From Camillea tinctor (lineage: Eukaryota > Ascomycota > Sordariomycetes > Xylariales > Xylariaceae), in contig MU394061.1 in assembly GCA_022578605.1 (NCBI GenBank), positions 434,001-498,000 on the forward strand: a stretch of DNA of 64,000 nt, given 5' to 3'. Made by a program: the position numbers and the translations under genes. This document shows, one piece after another, positions 1-11,905 of the stretch. The notes beneath the pieces are model-generated. The model saw only the letters and a list, made by a program, of their open reading frames with translations. It was not told the DNA's origin and made no database searches. Numbering within the stretch: position 1 is the stretch's first letter; each line of letters opens with the position of its first letter.

Positions 1-464
1 CGGCGGATGTCATCAGAGCTGAGGACGCCCTAAAGGGCGCGGGAAAGAGTGCGCGAGGAGACTCCTACGCAAATAGCGGTCCGAGGTGGGCTTTATATTC
101 CGTCTGGAGGCCCTTGAAGACAGTGAAGAGGGACCCACTCGCACTATCTGACTGCAGAACATTCCAAGACAAGGACTACGTCCCGGTGGTGATAAAGACA
201 CCATGTCTTGGACAGCCTGGCATCAAGGAGACTCACAATGCTGGGAGCTATCTAGCGCGATATTCCGAGGGCCACACATGGTACTGGATCGCCGATCAGG
301 AGCCTGAGGAAGTCTTGGTAATCACCCTCTTCGACAGCGAGATGGAGAGACAAGGGGTAAATGCACCGGGAGGCACGTTTCATTCCAGTGTAGACTTACC
401 AGGAACTGAGAAAGAGGAACCGAGGGAATCTCTCGAATTGAGATGTTTATGTATATGGGAATAG
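1..464 (+). CDS. CmcJ/AsaB-like oxidoreductase, C-terminal part (5' end off window)
   Basis: An open frame enters from the left edge (first full codon at base 3) and stops at 462-464, giving about 153 C-terminal residues. The motif order fits the fungal CmcJ/AsaB family (annotated as 7-alpha-cephem-methoxylase P8 chain or hydroxylase/desaturase AsaB): WALYSVWRPLK, then LALSDCRT, then HTWYWIADQEPEEVLVI, FDSE, GTFHSS and finally PRESLELRCLCIW. Members are usually around 280-330 residues, so roughly half the protein lies outside the window. Some act in secondary metabolism, but the substrate here cannot be inferred. No intron is visible in this part, and no ATG is needed because the frame is open at the edge. 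Confidence 0.75.
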   Translation, partial: ADVIRAEDALKGAGKSARGDSYANSGPRWALYSVWRPLKTVKRDPLALSDCRTFQDKDYVPVVIKTPCLGQPGIKETHNAGSYLARYSEGHTWYWIADQEPEEVLVITLFDSEMERQGVNAPGGTFHSSVDLPGTEKEEPRESLELRCLCIWE

Positions 465-1375
465 TGCAGGATTTTACGGTCAGCGTAGTCTGAACCCATA
501 CCTAACTGGGATCCCATTTACCAGAGCCCTCTTCTCGAGTTATGGTCCTTACGAGCCCGCTCTAGGCTGTTTTGGCTGCATTGATTTCGTCAGTGTGCGC
601 CAGTACCATAGAATGCATAGGGACTAGTGATTTATACTAGTCATGAGGTTATATAGCCACTCAGCCCTAAAATATCCAAATTTGTTGAAGAATAGGATCA
701 ATGGGGCTAGTCAATATTTGCTTTCCCCCCTTCTTCACAAGTCCATCCTGCAGCCAAACTCGTAGCCTGCTTAGAACACGATCGAGGATTCACTTATAAG
801 CGCATAACCTATATCTCATGCAAGCCCTCGGCTTGTCAGCTGATATCGCGTGCATTTAAAGAATACTCACCGAAAACCTCTGGTAGGACCGGTTGGTCTC
901 CATGTACCGGTCGAACACGTGGCAGTGGGACAGAGCCTCGCGAGGTCACTCCAATGTATCAGTTCGTTGAAACTTCTCCAGACTGCTTCATTCTGAACCG
1001 ATGAGAGAGAGGGGCTATGCAGAGAGGTAGCCAATAATGGTATCCAACGGAGACGTGCGGCTGAGACTAAACCGCATGACTTGCATATACAATAGAACTC
1101 TTTGGTTTTTTGCACTTATTCTTCAGCCTGCAGCAAATAAGCGGTAAGTCGAGGTTATACAGCCACAGAACTTTCGAAAGAATGGAGTCCTCCATCCCGC
1201 CCGCATAAATAGAGACGGGTTGGGATGAAAGGGCGCCTGGTTAACCATCGTTTGCAATCCCTTTTTACACTCATAAAAATTGCCACCAGAAGTTGTATTA
1301 AACTTACCACACTGTTTATAGTCATTTTTATTCTTTGTATTCTTTCGTTAGATCAATATCTACAACATCCTCGCT
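465..1375. other. Intergenic, no supported gene
   Basis: Short ORFs only, none with recognisable protein character. Just before the next ORF there is an AT-rich leader with a TATA-like ataaata near 1206. Confidence 0.5.
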
Positions 1376-1753
1376 ATGAGTTATTACGATATTTACCGTA
1401 CGGGTTACGACCTAGCATATAACATTACCAGAGACACTCGCCACTACCGTCCGGCCCAATTAATAGTTAACGATGGCAACCTCGTCCTCGACGATAGGAC
1501 CTTTCGACGCAGCAACACCGTTGTCTACAACTCCCCGGGATCGACAATGCGAATGAGGCCTACCAGGCATTCCAGTGTGTATGAAACGCACTGTTACCCA
1601 ACTCGAGTATGGCATTCTTGCTGCGGCGGCCACTACGTCAGCGGGTACTGTCGATGCTATACAACCCGTGCACGCCTACCTGAGTCGAGGACCTACTACG
1701 ACTATACTCCAAGACAATTACCTCCGCCTCCTCGGAGGCACAGACTCAGATAG
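1376..1753 (+). CDS. Small Arg/Tyr-rich hypothetical protein (125 aa)
   Basis: An ATG-started single-exon ORF. The protein is rich in Tyr, Arg and Pro, with a tyrosine-rich start (MSYYDIYRTGYDLAYN), a Cys cluster (HSCCGGHYVSGYCRCY, about residues 80-95) and a basic, proline-rich tail ending PPPPRRHRLR. There is no signal peptide or membrane segment. A pyrimidine/AT-rich leader and a TATA-like element about 170 bp upstream fit a promoter. I do not recognise a family. It could be a genuine lineage-restricted protein or a chance ORF. Confidence 0.35.
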   Translation: MSYYDIYRTGYDLAYNITRDTRHYRPAQLIVNDGNLVLDDRTFRRSNTVVYNSPGSTMRMRPTRHSSVYETHCYPTRVWHSCCGGHYVSGYCRCYTTRARLPESRTYYDYTPRQLPPPPRRHRLR

Positions 1754-2627
1754 ACTTGAGATGTAAATACGCAATATACGAGTCACGAATGAGCTGTGTT
1801 TTATGTTGTTTCTTCCAGGGCCAAATATCTGTAGGAGTTACCAAGGAACATGGTGGTGTTTTTGATATAGAAAGGATACAAGGTCTCGTTTTTGGCCGTC
1901 AATCATAGGAATGCTGACATGCAGACTGGAAGGGTTGGGTTGGGAGTTGGGTATTAATGCTTCGAAAATGTATTTACTGGCTCGCATATATATCAGCGAA
2001 GCCAAACCTCTAAGAAACCAGTGCAGAGATCGCCGATGTTGAAGAGTCATGTAAGCACACATAATAAACCTTCTCTCTAAAAGGCTCCCTTTGGCTGCGC
2101 AGTATCACCTCCTTGGACCACTTGAAAATGATTCTCTAGGGAGGCCGGATATTGGAATACTAGGCGTATCCCCTTAAGAACATTTAGACAATAGGTATTG
2201 TTGAACATATTGCTTTGTTCTTAACTATTGAACCAATATCGTTCTGTGTTTTATCGATTTTGGCCTTAAATGGTTGAATAAGGGAGAGAATTGATTGAAA
2301 TTCAATACCAGTTGGACACCTTTAATTGGTTCGCTTTACGGGAAACTCCATTTCATTGTCAAAAAGATATCTTAAAAGCCTTCATATACATTTCAAACAA
2401 CATTGAATGAGCATATTTGTTCTTTGTCATCTCGCAGCCACATTGGTTGTAATCTCCTACAGTATTCGCGTACGGAGGAATTGTTCAGCCCCACTTGCAA
2501 ACATTAGACCTCTCCTGAATATTGTAAATTATGATCCATCTTCAAGGTTAATGATAGTTTCTCGTAATCATATCCAATCTCTCGGACAAATCACCCTGAA
2601 ACATCGAAAAAAAAAACAAGCTTCACA
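1754..2627. other. Intergenic, no supported gene
   Basis: AT-rich; only short ORFs lacking codon bias or motifs. It leads into the amidoligase-like pseudogene. Confidence 0.5.
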
Positions 2628-3517
2628 ATGCCAACACACAGGTCTAGCTTCGGAATCGAATTGGAGTTCTTGGTAGCTGTCCAAGAAGAAGGCTCCAACC
2701 CCGCAGTACCTCAACGGTTTAAATATTCTCAGGCTGGTCCTATCGTGGTACCTCCATCGGCTGAACCGCGTGTTATCATCAAAGACATGACTCGAAAGGT
2801 AAGTAAAAACTTCAAAGGCAATCGAGTTTCTGATTCTCTCAACCTCAAAGAGGACATTGAGGCTATTCACCTACAAGAGTGATTTGAATGGAGGGTGGGT
2901 TATGACCTTTCAGTAAAGATGTTTCTAGAGGATTTGGGGGAGGAACATATGTCTTCTTACAAATGGATTCGAGTTGAGGTCCGGTCACCAGCACTATAAG
3001 TTAGCAAGGGTTCATTCAAGGAGGTTTATAGTGCAATTTCAGTAATAACACAACACTGCTGGGTTTGCCTACCACCTTCGGCTGGGTTCCATGTTCACTA
3101 CGGTGCTGGTAAACACTACATTCCTTTCCCCCACCCGAGGAGAATCGCAGCATTGATATTCGCAGCAGATCCTATCCTCGCCAACTTCACTCTCCAAATC
3201 GCCGAAAGAATCAGTGCTGCAAAAGTAATAGGCTCTATTCTAGGTTAGCTCATGAAAATGAGGGGGACCTAATCGCCAATATTACAGATGAGAGAATACC
3301 AATTGACCAAGTAGAATCCCTTCCTGAACTCGTCGCTAGTGCTCTTGGTGCTGCTAATCGAAGAGAAGGGTCTACAGGGTTCATGTCCATTCTCAAAGGA
3401 AAAGCCCTCGAGGGCTACACCTTCTCTGTAGATCGCTACCGAAAAACTAGTATTGAGAAGCATGGGTCCAGTGCTGTCGTGGATGAGGCTGTAGTGATGC
3501 ATGGGGATCAAAGTTGA
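2628..3517 (+). pseudogene. Amidoligase-like gene, disabled by stops and a frameshift
   Basis: The N-terminus carries FGIELEFLVAV, typical of the start of fungal putative amidoligases (ATP-grasp-like/Amidoligase_2 families). One frame continues through three stops at 2880 (TGA), 2997 (TAA) and 3246 (TAG). Between the stops it still reads family-like: WRVGYDLSV, then KWIRVEVRSPAL, then AGFHVHYGAGK, then RRIAALIFAADPIL. After about 3250 the sensible frame changes, and a coding-like tail runs to TGA at 3515-3517. All three stops are explicable as CGA/CAA/CAG to TGA/TAA/TAG, that is C-to-T changes as expected from RIP or decay. A donor-like GTAAGT at 2800 might mark an original intron that would remove the first stop; the other lesions remain. 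Family assignment is by motif recognition. Confidence 0.6.
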
Positions 3518-6053
3518 GAATTTGTGTTTTAAGTGTTGCAAAGGATGCCTTTTCGCTTTTTGCTTGTTCTGATTTCTTAGATCAGTATCATTATTAGATT
3601 GGGTGACCTTATAGATTCATATGCAAAGCTGGAATTACATTAATTAATATTTACCATTATAAATGTATACTTATGGACTGACGATCTGGAAATAAGCAAC
3701 TTATTACACGCGTGATTTGATATATATCTACCTTAACTGAATCGTCTAACAAATGCATTTGCTAGGAGCAGTTGCTATCAACTCTTGTAAAATGGACACA
3801 TGAAAATCATAACTATACACTTGAAATCTTTCCATTTTCCGAGTAATGTTTGAATCTTAGCATTCTCAATTATCGAATTCTCGGACTCTTGCAAGTGCGA
3901 TTAACTAAAACCAGGTTTCATATACAGTACTGTTCACTTAACCTGATAGCGAACTTATAATCACTATTATCAACTTTGAATAAACTCTGCTCAATAACCT
4001 AGAGCTATTGAGACAGAGCCGGAACAGTGGTTTTGGTCATACTAGACTCTTCATAGGAGCTTAACTAATAATTTAATGGTTACGAGAAATATACAATATT
4101 TTGTTTGTTCCTTTAAGTGTACCCATTTCGTTTTACCCCATGATCATACACGTCATACCCTGCTCATGAACCAAGGCTAGATGGTTCGATGTGAAATATA
4201 TACGCATCCTGGGATCTCCCGTAATACGATGTCGAACGATGTTGATTCCTTACATGTGAAAACTCTCCAGGCAGTCGGTCGAAACACCTTGCTTTCATAC
4301 TCACGATCAGTCAGAGCACCATAGACCTCGGCGAACGGCATAGTCAACAAATTCAGGTTGTCGCTGCGCTCGAACCTTGAGGGAGCCCTGGTGATCTGAC
4401 CCAGTCAGTATAGGTGTCAGATGAACTCGACCTGGTATTTCAAGCGCCAGTGTTCCTAAAGGATTCGGGTTCACTCCGGTGCATACGACCTAGTCGTTGG
4501 ATGTTCGGCATTCCGGAAGCGGCAATAGCCCCTCGACTCCAATCAGCAACGCACTTGTACCCCACTAAACTAAACTAACCAATCATCTAACACCATTTCA
4601 TCTCTAAATAGGGGAGAAATGAAAACTAAACGCATAGAAACTCTTGATGCATTGATATTTTCTTATGAGTCAGGCTATTTGAAAGCTATTATTTCACTTA
4701 AACAACACCAGTTTAAGGCTGAGTGGTTTAGGCTGATGCAGAATTGGCAGAGAGCTACAGGTGTGAAAGAGCATATGGCGCCGACGGTATGTAAGTTGGT
4801 TGGACCCGTCGGAATAGCAAGGGGCACGGCCATAGTATTTACCCCATACGGGGGAATCCGGTAATTCCCTGACCACTACCGAATCCTACGCTAGGAGCCC
4901 TCTACGAGGTGCATTAGCAAGTAGCGTGACCAAGCCATATGGGACTCGGTCCAATTCTCCATCCGTATAACAGGCGAGAATCTCCCTGGCTATAAATTTA
5001 TAGGTATGTCTTTAGCGTTTTATCCAGAATTCCAAATCATTTCCGCACGAGCTTCGTGAAATTTTCTTCTTCTTTTCCCACATGAGATCAGATCACAGCT
5101 ACGACGACTTTTATGATGTTGGTATGGGCACACGTGTGAGTCTGAAAAACTGGCGGTGAACTGAGTGCGCAATTTTTCTCCCTTCATCCTACTCTGTCCA
5201 ACGTCATTCATCGCCGGATAACCTCTGCCGAGAAGCTTGGGTAGTCTGCTAGCTAGCATCTTATTCCAAATCCCCCCGCATTGTCTTTCCGTTGCCAATG
5301 AGAGAATCCAACCAATCTGGGCATCATAACCAACTTCATCCTAGACAATATCTCCTATTACATCAGCACGACCAATATCAAACAGAGTTTACGAGCGCGA
5401 AGGGTAAACGATTATGTCCGAATGTTCCCTGACCTGGATTAAGGCAAAGAAACGTCTCGGCACTGCTTGGTGATCCGTGGACGTGGGTCACAAAATGTTA
5501 CCAGGCTACCCGTACCCAGGAGGCGGGAAACACGAAGTCTAGGGTTTTCAGCCCATTGTCGATTTTGGGGGAGCTATTACATACCACAACGGCAGTTCAC
5601 CCGAAAACTACCAAACTAACATTTAAAACATAAGAGCACGATTTGCCCATCATTTGCACAGATACTGTAACGAGGAAACAAGACATAACCCGAGGTTAGA
5701 AATAAGTCAGGGTTCCTGATCCCACAAAACACGAGGATAATCTATCGTTTATCAGAAGGATTCTTGCATCTCTTGGCCGGCAAAAGATTCTTTTAGCAGG
5801 GACCAAAATGAATGCGCGTAATGCGATATCTTACTTCGATAATGGGGCAAATAATGGACTAAGAAAAAGAATTATTCACATTCTCCTGGGACCCGAAGAT
5901 CCACTCACTAGCTAGGTACAGATCCAATAACTGCTTTATCCAGGGGTTCATATTGGTAAACCCCTCACCTATTATATTACTAAAAAAAACAATATGCTAA
6001 TGGGTTCATCATTCATGTTAGGCGCCATAATATCCTGTCCCATAGAGACATGA
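3518..6053. other. AT-rich gene-poor stretch
   Basis: 2.5 kb without a convincing gene. An 81-codon ORF at 4619-4864 has no recognisable motif. The string GAATTCCAAATCAT occurs near 5029 and again, as a slightly different context, near 6749 and 7817. It is probably the remains of a dispersed repeat. Confidence 0.5.
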
Positions 6054-6551
6054 TCAGAGAGTTTCCGTCGACGCGATCATGGTCTGGTTTCCGCCTTGCA
6101 AGCTGGTAGTGCCGGTTCCATCCCCCTTATCCTTGGTAACGATGTTAAGCGTGGCAGAACCATGGGCAGTAGCAGAGACCTCTGCGTCAGATCCGTCCAC
6201 GGCCGCATCAAGAGTGCACTTGTATGCGTGGTTCAGCTCGAGGTTGTTGTCGGTCTTCGTGAATGAGACATTGTAGCCAGGAATGACAGTCGAGCACCAA
6301 AGGAGGCCGCTGCTTGTCTCCCCCGGGTCAACGGTTCCGTGACAGCCAGTATAGTAGTCTGAGAAGGTCGTCTCTAGCAGGAATGTGAAAGACTCGCTTT
6401 CGCTGTCGTATGAGCCCGTCCAGTCCGAGAGAACAAATTCTGGATTGGAGGAAGCGGAACACGGCATAGTTGATGGATAGGCTGCGGATGCCCATTGAGA
6501 CAAGGATAGGACCGCCGCGCCAAGAATAGGTAGGACACCCGAGAAGATCAT
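6054..6551 (-). CDS. Small secreted cysteine-containing protein (165 aa)
   Basis: The ATG lies at 6551. The first ~23 residues form a clear signal peptide: short start, hydrophobic core VLPILGAAVLSL, small residues before AYPSTMPC. The mature part is about 140 residues and acidic, with four cysteines (PCSASS, TGCHG, LWCST, YKCTL) that could pair as two disulfides, and N-glycosylation sequons such as NVS and NQT. It is probably exported to the cell wall or medium. Size and composition are those of candidate effector or hydrophobic-surface proteins, but no family is recognised. It is a single exon. The 3' neighbour region is gene-poor, as is common for such genes. Confidence 0.7.
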   Translation of the reverse strand: MIFSGVLPILGAAVLSLSQWASAAYPSTMPCSASSNPEFVLSDWTGSYDSESESFTFLLETTFSDYYTGCHGTVDPGETSSGLLWCSTVIPGYNVSFTKTDNNLELNHAYKCTLDAAVDGSDAEVSATAHGSATLNIVTKDKGDGTGTTSLQGGNQTMIASTETL

Positions 6552-9086
6552 TTTGGGTTAATGTGTGAGTGTCGTTCTAATTTTGAATAAGGCTTTAAAG
6601 TTTATAGCTTTTTTTGTGACTGATGCTGCTGATATCGAAAACATTATCTCAACGATGCCGTCAACTTGTGTCTTTATATCCATATCTATAAGATCCCGGC
6701 AGTAGTTCGGGTATAGAAATGCGAACCGCATCTGCAGTTAGAATTTGGAATTCCAAATCATGCCCCAGCACAGCCTATGACGAAAAGGCAGAAGATCTCA
6801 CCCTATCGGGAGCGATGGTTAACCTCCCCTAGGAGGCGACCCGCATGATTTAGCCTGAAAAATGCACCCCAACATGCGCGTGAACAACAACGGGCACAGC
6901 GATGCGGCGGCGATCTGCCTGGCAAAGCCCGCCAATCCGCGTCATTGATGCTTGACAGCCCAAAGCTGTACATGAACTCAGTGCTTGTGATGGTATGTTA
7001 TGCACAGCCGTAAGGCAAGGGTGAATACCTGACGTTCTGGCCCCTGGTCTATCGTGCGTACGTGTAGTATCGTCAATATGTTTCCAACGTCTAAGTCGCA
7101 TAACTTGTATGGCTCAAGTACATCCGTATCTTAGCTGAGCATGCAGTTGTAACTGTAGCTAAATGGTATCCTGCAAAGCCCTGGTAGGTATATTTTGGAA
7201 GACAGAGATAAGACTTATTAACATCAATTTATTCTACATGTGTGAAAAAGGAGCCGCGTAGCCGGGCCCTTGTGGAAGTTTCCATTCCGTACTCTCACGA
7301 GAGCAGGTCTATTGGATCTAGCCGCGAAGATTATATGGTGCCATGGGATAAAACATAATATACTACTTTAGTCTCTAAGTACTAAGGGCAAGCCCGCTTA
7401 TAAACTCACAAAGTCGAACATATGTGTGTTATCAATCATTTCAATCAGTATCCGCTGCACTCTTTCTTCTTGCCACCACCAAAATCGCCGATACCCTGCG
7501 CCATACGCCAAGATATAACAAGCCCGAATCTTACGAGACCCTTGGGCGTGTAACTCTTGACCCAGGTGCTTACATGGAAATGTTGATTTCTCTGACCTTA
7601 GGGGAAATGGGGAGTTGAACAATCTTCTCCTCACATAAACGACCAATTTTCTTCGATCCTATAAATCACGCGCTGTTCGCTTTCATCGGATCCTAGTTAT
7701 TAGATGACTTTCCTTTTTTGGGTGTTGAATATCTTCACATGTCGTCGTGCACCACGTGGTAGTGCACTGATCTTCTAAATCGGCCGACGGTCAGGGAGGG
7801 CGGCAGAGCGGAGAAATGAATTCCAAATCATTATTGTTTCTTTCTGGTACGCTGTTCTGCTTCCTCTGTGCTCAACTTGACCAACGAATTCGTGTCTCTG
7901 ACGGGTGAATTATCGAGTTCCGGAGAAAAAGAAAAAAGACTGCCAAGTTTTCCGTCTCCTACTAGCCGGGACACACTTGCAATTCGGCCGTTTGGACCCC
8001 CCTCCGCTGCTTTTTATGGAAACGTTTCATCGTGGAGTATTCTCGCGGGCGGCTAACGCAACCTGCCGTTCATAGATCTGGAACGGTCGAACTCTCCGGA
8101 GGGGAAGCTACCTCACCAAGTCGCGCCGGCAAACACGCGATTTCTTTTTTTTCCCGTCAGACCATCGCTAAATGTCACGCTACAGGGTAGCTTTAACACC
8201 ACGTTATCGCGAGGCCAAGGCTCCCCCGGAAAATGGAAAGTTTTGGAAAGGGGAACGCACACCCGACGCAGTTTCATCGGTATGTGCGCCATGGTACACC
8301 TCTGGCCAGCATCAGGTGAGCGGGCTTGCTACCAAGCAGATGCATGGACGGTGAACACTTCCTTCTTCGCGACAGCTTTCCGTCCTCGTCAGCATTTGCT
8401 GTCCCTGTATTTTCGTCGTTGTCGTCGTCATCATCTATGGTTGCCAATCCTTCAGAACTCAGCTGCCAGGTATAAGTCGATGAGATCTCAAAAAAATATA
8501 GTCATATATGATTGTCACAACATCAAGATTATTGGATTATCGTCACACCAAATGGGATTGGTCGGCTGCGACTATAACCAGGAAAATACTTTATCTGGGT
8601 TTGAATCCATCCAATCGCATGTGAGTATTTCTCAATAGCTCCAGCCTAGCGGATCGGGCCGCCGGTGGGGTAACTCGAGGTTTGGGAATTGAGCTCATCG
8701 GTTTCGGCGATGCTTGCGATTGATCACGTATATGCAATTCGTATAGAGTTGTGGTTCCCATTGTGTGGTATTGGTGGCGCGTAAGATTGCAGAGTGATGC
8801 AGGTCAGCATGTTCTATTGCTTTCTGCTAGTTTCTCATCCGTGGGTATACCAATTTTCTAGGTTAGACGTGAAGAAAATCATAGTTTAAGTGTGACGAAT
8901 AACTGATTTACATGATAAAGCTGAACATATAGGGAAACAGTTAAAATACGCGCAACGGTGTTTGAATTGTACTGGACTTTATTGGTTCATCGATCTGGTT
9001 ATTCCAAACTGCTTCCCATACATGAATACTTCATTTCCTTTAATATATGGAAACACATGTAGATATCAAAGTTAATGTCAGGGGTT
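6552..9086. other. Gene-poor stretch
   Basis: No gene is supported. Several 60-130 codon ORFs overlap one another without motifs. AT-rich blocks alternate with normal-composition blocks (7850-8450), which hints at old insertions. Confidence 0.5.
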
Positions 9087-9203
9087 AGGAAGGAACAAAA
9101 AGAGATATTTGTATATAGGTAACAGTGACATCCATAATTGTAGTCAGTTCCTCGCACAACAACGTATTAATTACCTAAGCACTTGCTTGGTCCCTGGTGA
9201 CAA
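9087..9203 (+). repeat. Left terminal repeat copy (A)
   Basis: Pairs with the inverted copy at 11791-11905. A shorter, more diverged direct copy lies at 11043-11176. Confidence 0.6.
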
Positions 9204-10543
9204 TGAATATGCTCCAGAGCTTCTTGCATATGGTAGAGGCATTATCTCCAAGTTGAGATGGGGTATACGGACAGACTCGACACTTCTCCGTGGACATAAT
9301 CCTATTCTAGCAGACAAGTTTGAACAGCTCAGGGACATACTTGATACACCAGCAATGAGCGCACATGATTATCTTGCTTTTAGCAAAAACATAGAACCAA
9401 CACATATACGAAACCAACGCCATGATGTAGGCCTGTTGAAACTTAACAAGGTTCACAATCAAACCCGGAGCAAGCTAGGATTCGAGGATTTTCTATAATT
9501 TTCAGGGGCTAACAAGCTAAAAGTGGCAGCATCTCGAGGCTCTCTCATTGTAATTAATACGGACAGACTACGCTGTTCGGATATCGAGAAGAATGTGGCG
9601 TTTATGACGTACATAGATCCGTCAGTCGTCTATGAAATAGTCCTCTACTCAAGCTCAGATGTCACAAATATTAGAATCGCTTTGGGAAACTGTAGTTGGT
9701 CCTATCTTAGACACCTTGGGGTTTCGAAAATTCAATATCTTCTGACAATTAATGGCCTCATGTTTAGTGGATTCCAACAGGTCTATTCACATTATTGCCC
9801 CTACACACTGCTGGATATAATTACTCAGCAGTGTCTGGGAAAATGGGAATAGACAGGCTGATTTCATTCTCCAGTCCATCCGTAAAAGCTCTTCTACATT
9901 CTCGTACGACGCCCAAGAGAAACCCAGATTTTACCAATAACAGCGCGTTACTCATTTCAATGCAATTAACTTTAGGCCTCTTATCTATGGCACGCCAACG
10001 AGAAGAAGGAGACGGTGAATAAACTCATTCATCCTTCCATGTCCACGCTAACCATGAAGGAGCCCTCTCAGGAACGCGTGATGGCCGCCCTAGCTACACA
10101 CTATGTTTCGTTTCGCCGGTCATGCTGCCCCTAATTTATGTGATCCTTCTAAAAGTTGTTTGATTCTTAAAGATGGCGACGCGCTCCTTGTTAAAGACAT
10201 ACTCTCTTTAAAACTACGAACCACAACTTCATGACTATTATACTACTGCAATAATAAACAATACTAAACACTACTAAACAATAATAAACAATAATATAAA
10301 GTAGGCGAAAAAGTAAATAAAATAGTGTGCCTAGTAACGCTTTTAAAAATAAGAAAAAAAAAGCTTTTTATATACTTTATTATAAAGCAAAGCTTTATAG
10401 TTATCAAAAGCGCGTGCATTAACCACTATACCTAGTTCTTTATATTGGTGGCAGCTCCATACATACCTATTAACTTGCTCAACGGCAGGGAATACTGTAA
10501 GAGACATATGCGACGAAGAAATACTGTGGAGCAAAAGACATAT

Positions 10544-10566
10544 GCTAATTGCCTTTAAAAATTAGC
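10544..10566 (+). repeat. Isolated copy of the AATTGCC...AATTAGC end motif
   Basis: Reads gctaattgcctttaaaaatt then agctcttatatag. It matches the two ends of the 50.5-53.3 kb segment, preceded in the same way by catatg. Probably a solo or decayed transposon end. Confidence 0.35.
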
Positions 10567-11042
10567 TCTTATATAGCTGTGATAAATACACCTGGTAACA
10601 GCCTCCCAAATCGTAGGGTTCCGCCACGTTGTAGGATCTCTATAGGAAGTTGCCGACAAATTTTCCGTTGATATTGCCAAAATGTTTTACAGCAGCATCA
10701 TGCAGGATGGAGTTGTTGATTGATGGAGGAATTGCATATGCTTTGCATAAAGGAACTCAAACTATGAGAGGAGTTTATGGCCAAGGTGGAAACGAGAGAA
10801 AGGTCACTGCTTATGAACTTCCGATTCCGGATGGCAAGACGATTGATAGCAAAACACCTGAGTCCGCTCCGTTTGTGTGGACTTTATATGTACATATGGG
10901 TCCTTAGGTAGTTATGGCCGGATTTCTACACCTTAAATTCAGTAAGGTGAAGTAAATCACAATATTACTAAAAGAATGATAGGAATACGAGGTATCATAA
11001 TAAGTGTGTATAAAAATTGATTTAGTATTATAACCAACTTAT

Positions 11043-11176
11043 TAGGGATTAAGAGTAACAATGAGAGTTTCTCTATATAAGTAGGTAACGATGATATTCA
11101 TAGTTGTAATCTGAGTTTCTTGCATCACAACGTATTAATTACCTGAGCTAAGTATTTTCTTAGTCCCTCATGACAT
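11043..11176 (+). repeat. Internal, diverged copy (B) of the same repeat
   Basis: Shares caacgtattaattacctgag and tagtccctcatgac with copies A and C, in the orientation of A. B and C together bound an inner ~860-bp unit, so a smaller element may be nested in the larger one. Confidence 0.5.
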
Positions 11177-11467
11177 CTACTGCATCTACTACGGTTTTTC
11201 TTTCATTCTGTTGGACTACGGGATTGCCACCCCACTATACGGTACTCTACTACATGTATATATATAGCGGGCTTACGCCCTCCTAGACTCTCACCTGGAC
11301 TAATACACTTTATCCTTTCCCTCACCTGTCGCCTCACTCCAACATATTCATATGTATCTGGCCAATATTGAAGCCCCTTATACGGTACTTAATATCCATT
11401 AGAATAGTTATGTTACGTCAGTAGATGACTTAGCAGGCCCTAGTATTTAGTCCATTTTGGGGTTTCT

Positions 11468-11470
11468 CTC

Positions 11471-11503
<33 letters not shown>

Positions 11504-11504
11504 T
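11468..11504. repeat. (CT)n(CA)n microsatellite
   Basis: A CT run passes directly into a CA run. Confidence 0.85.
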
Positions 11505-11790
11505 ACGCTTGATAGCTCAATAGATCACATTGAGCCCTGAGCCTTTGTGTGTGTCATAGGGGGTTATCCCCCACAATTTAACTATTTGTTTACCTGCCTA
11601 GGGAGGTATAAGTACTTAATACCTACCATTTATTTAGCCTCTACTTCATATACCATCCTGCTCAATGGTTCTACAGGCCTACACTTGGATATATTATTGT
11701 ACGTGGTAAAATATACCTTAATGGCAGTGTGTAGCTTAGAGAGGTCAAAAGCATTCTCTACCTATAATGTAATACTAGCCTAGTTAACTG

Positions 11791-11905
11791 TCACGAGGGA
11801 CCAAGCAGGTGCTTAGGTAATCAATACGTTGTTGTGCGAGGAACTGGACTACAACTACAAATGGCACTGTTACCTATATACAAGAACCTTTATTGTTCCT
11901 TCTTC
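11791..11905 (-). repeat. Right terminal repeat copy (C), inverted
   Basis: Reverse complement matches 9087-9203 closely, including gtatataggtaacagtg and attacctaagcac. Confidence 0.6.

Larger units (their letters stand above)
9087..11905. mobile_element. Degenerate TIR element, about 2.8 kb
   Basis: About 115 bp at 9087-9203 recur inverted at 11791-11905. They share gtatataggtaacagtg, cctcgcacaacaacgtatt, attacctaagcac and tgcttggtccct, with only scattered differences. The outer ends read aggaaggaacaa and agaaggaacaa. This is the arrangement of a DNA transposon or large MITE. No intact transposase is visible: ORFs at 9109-9498 and 9523-9852 run in from the left repeat but have no recognised motifs. 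The element also contains AT-rich (aataataaac)n tracts and a (CT)n(CA)n run at 11468-11504. I could not define a target-site duplication. Confidence 0.6.
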
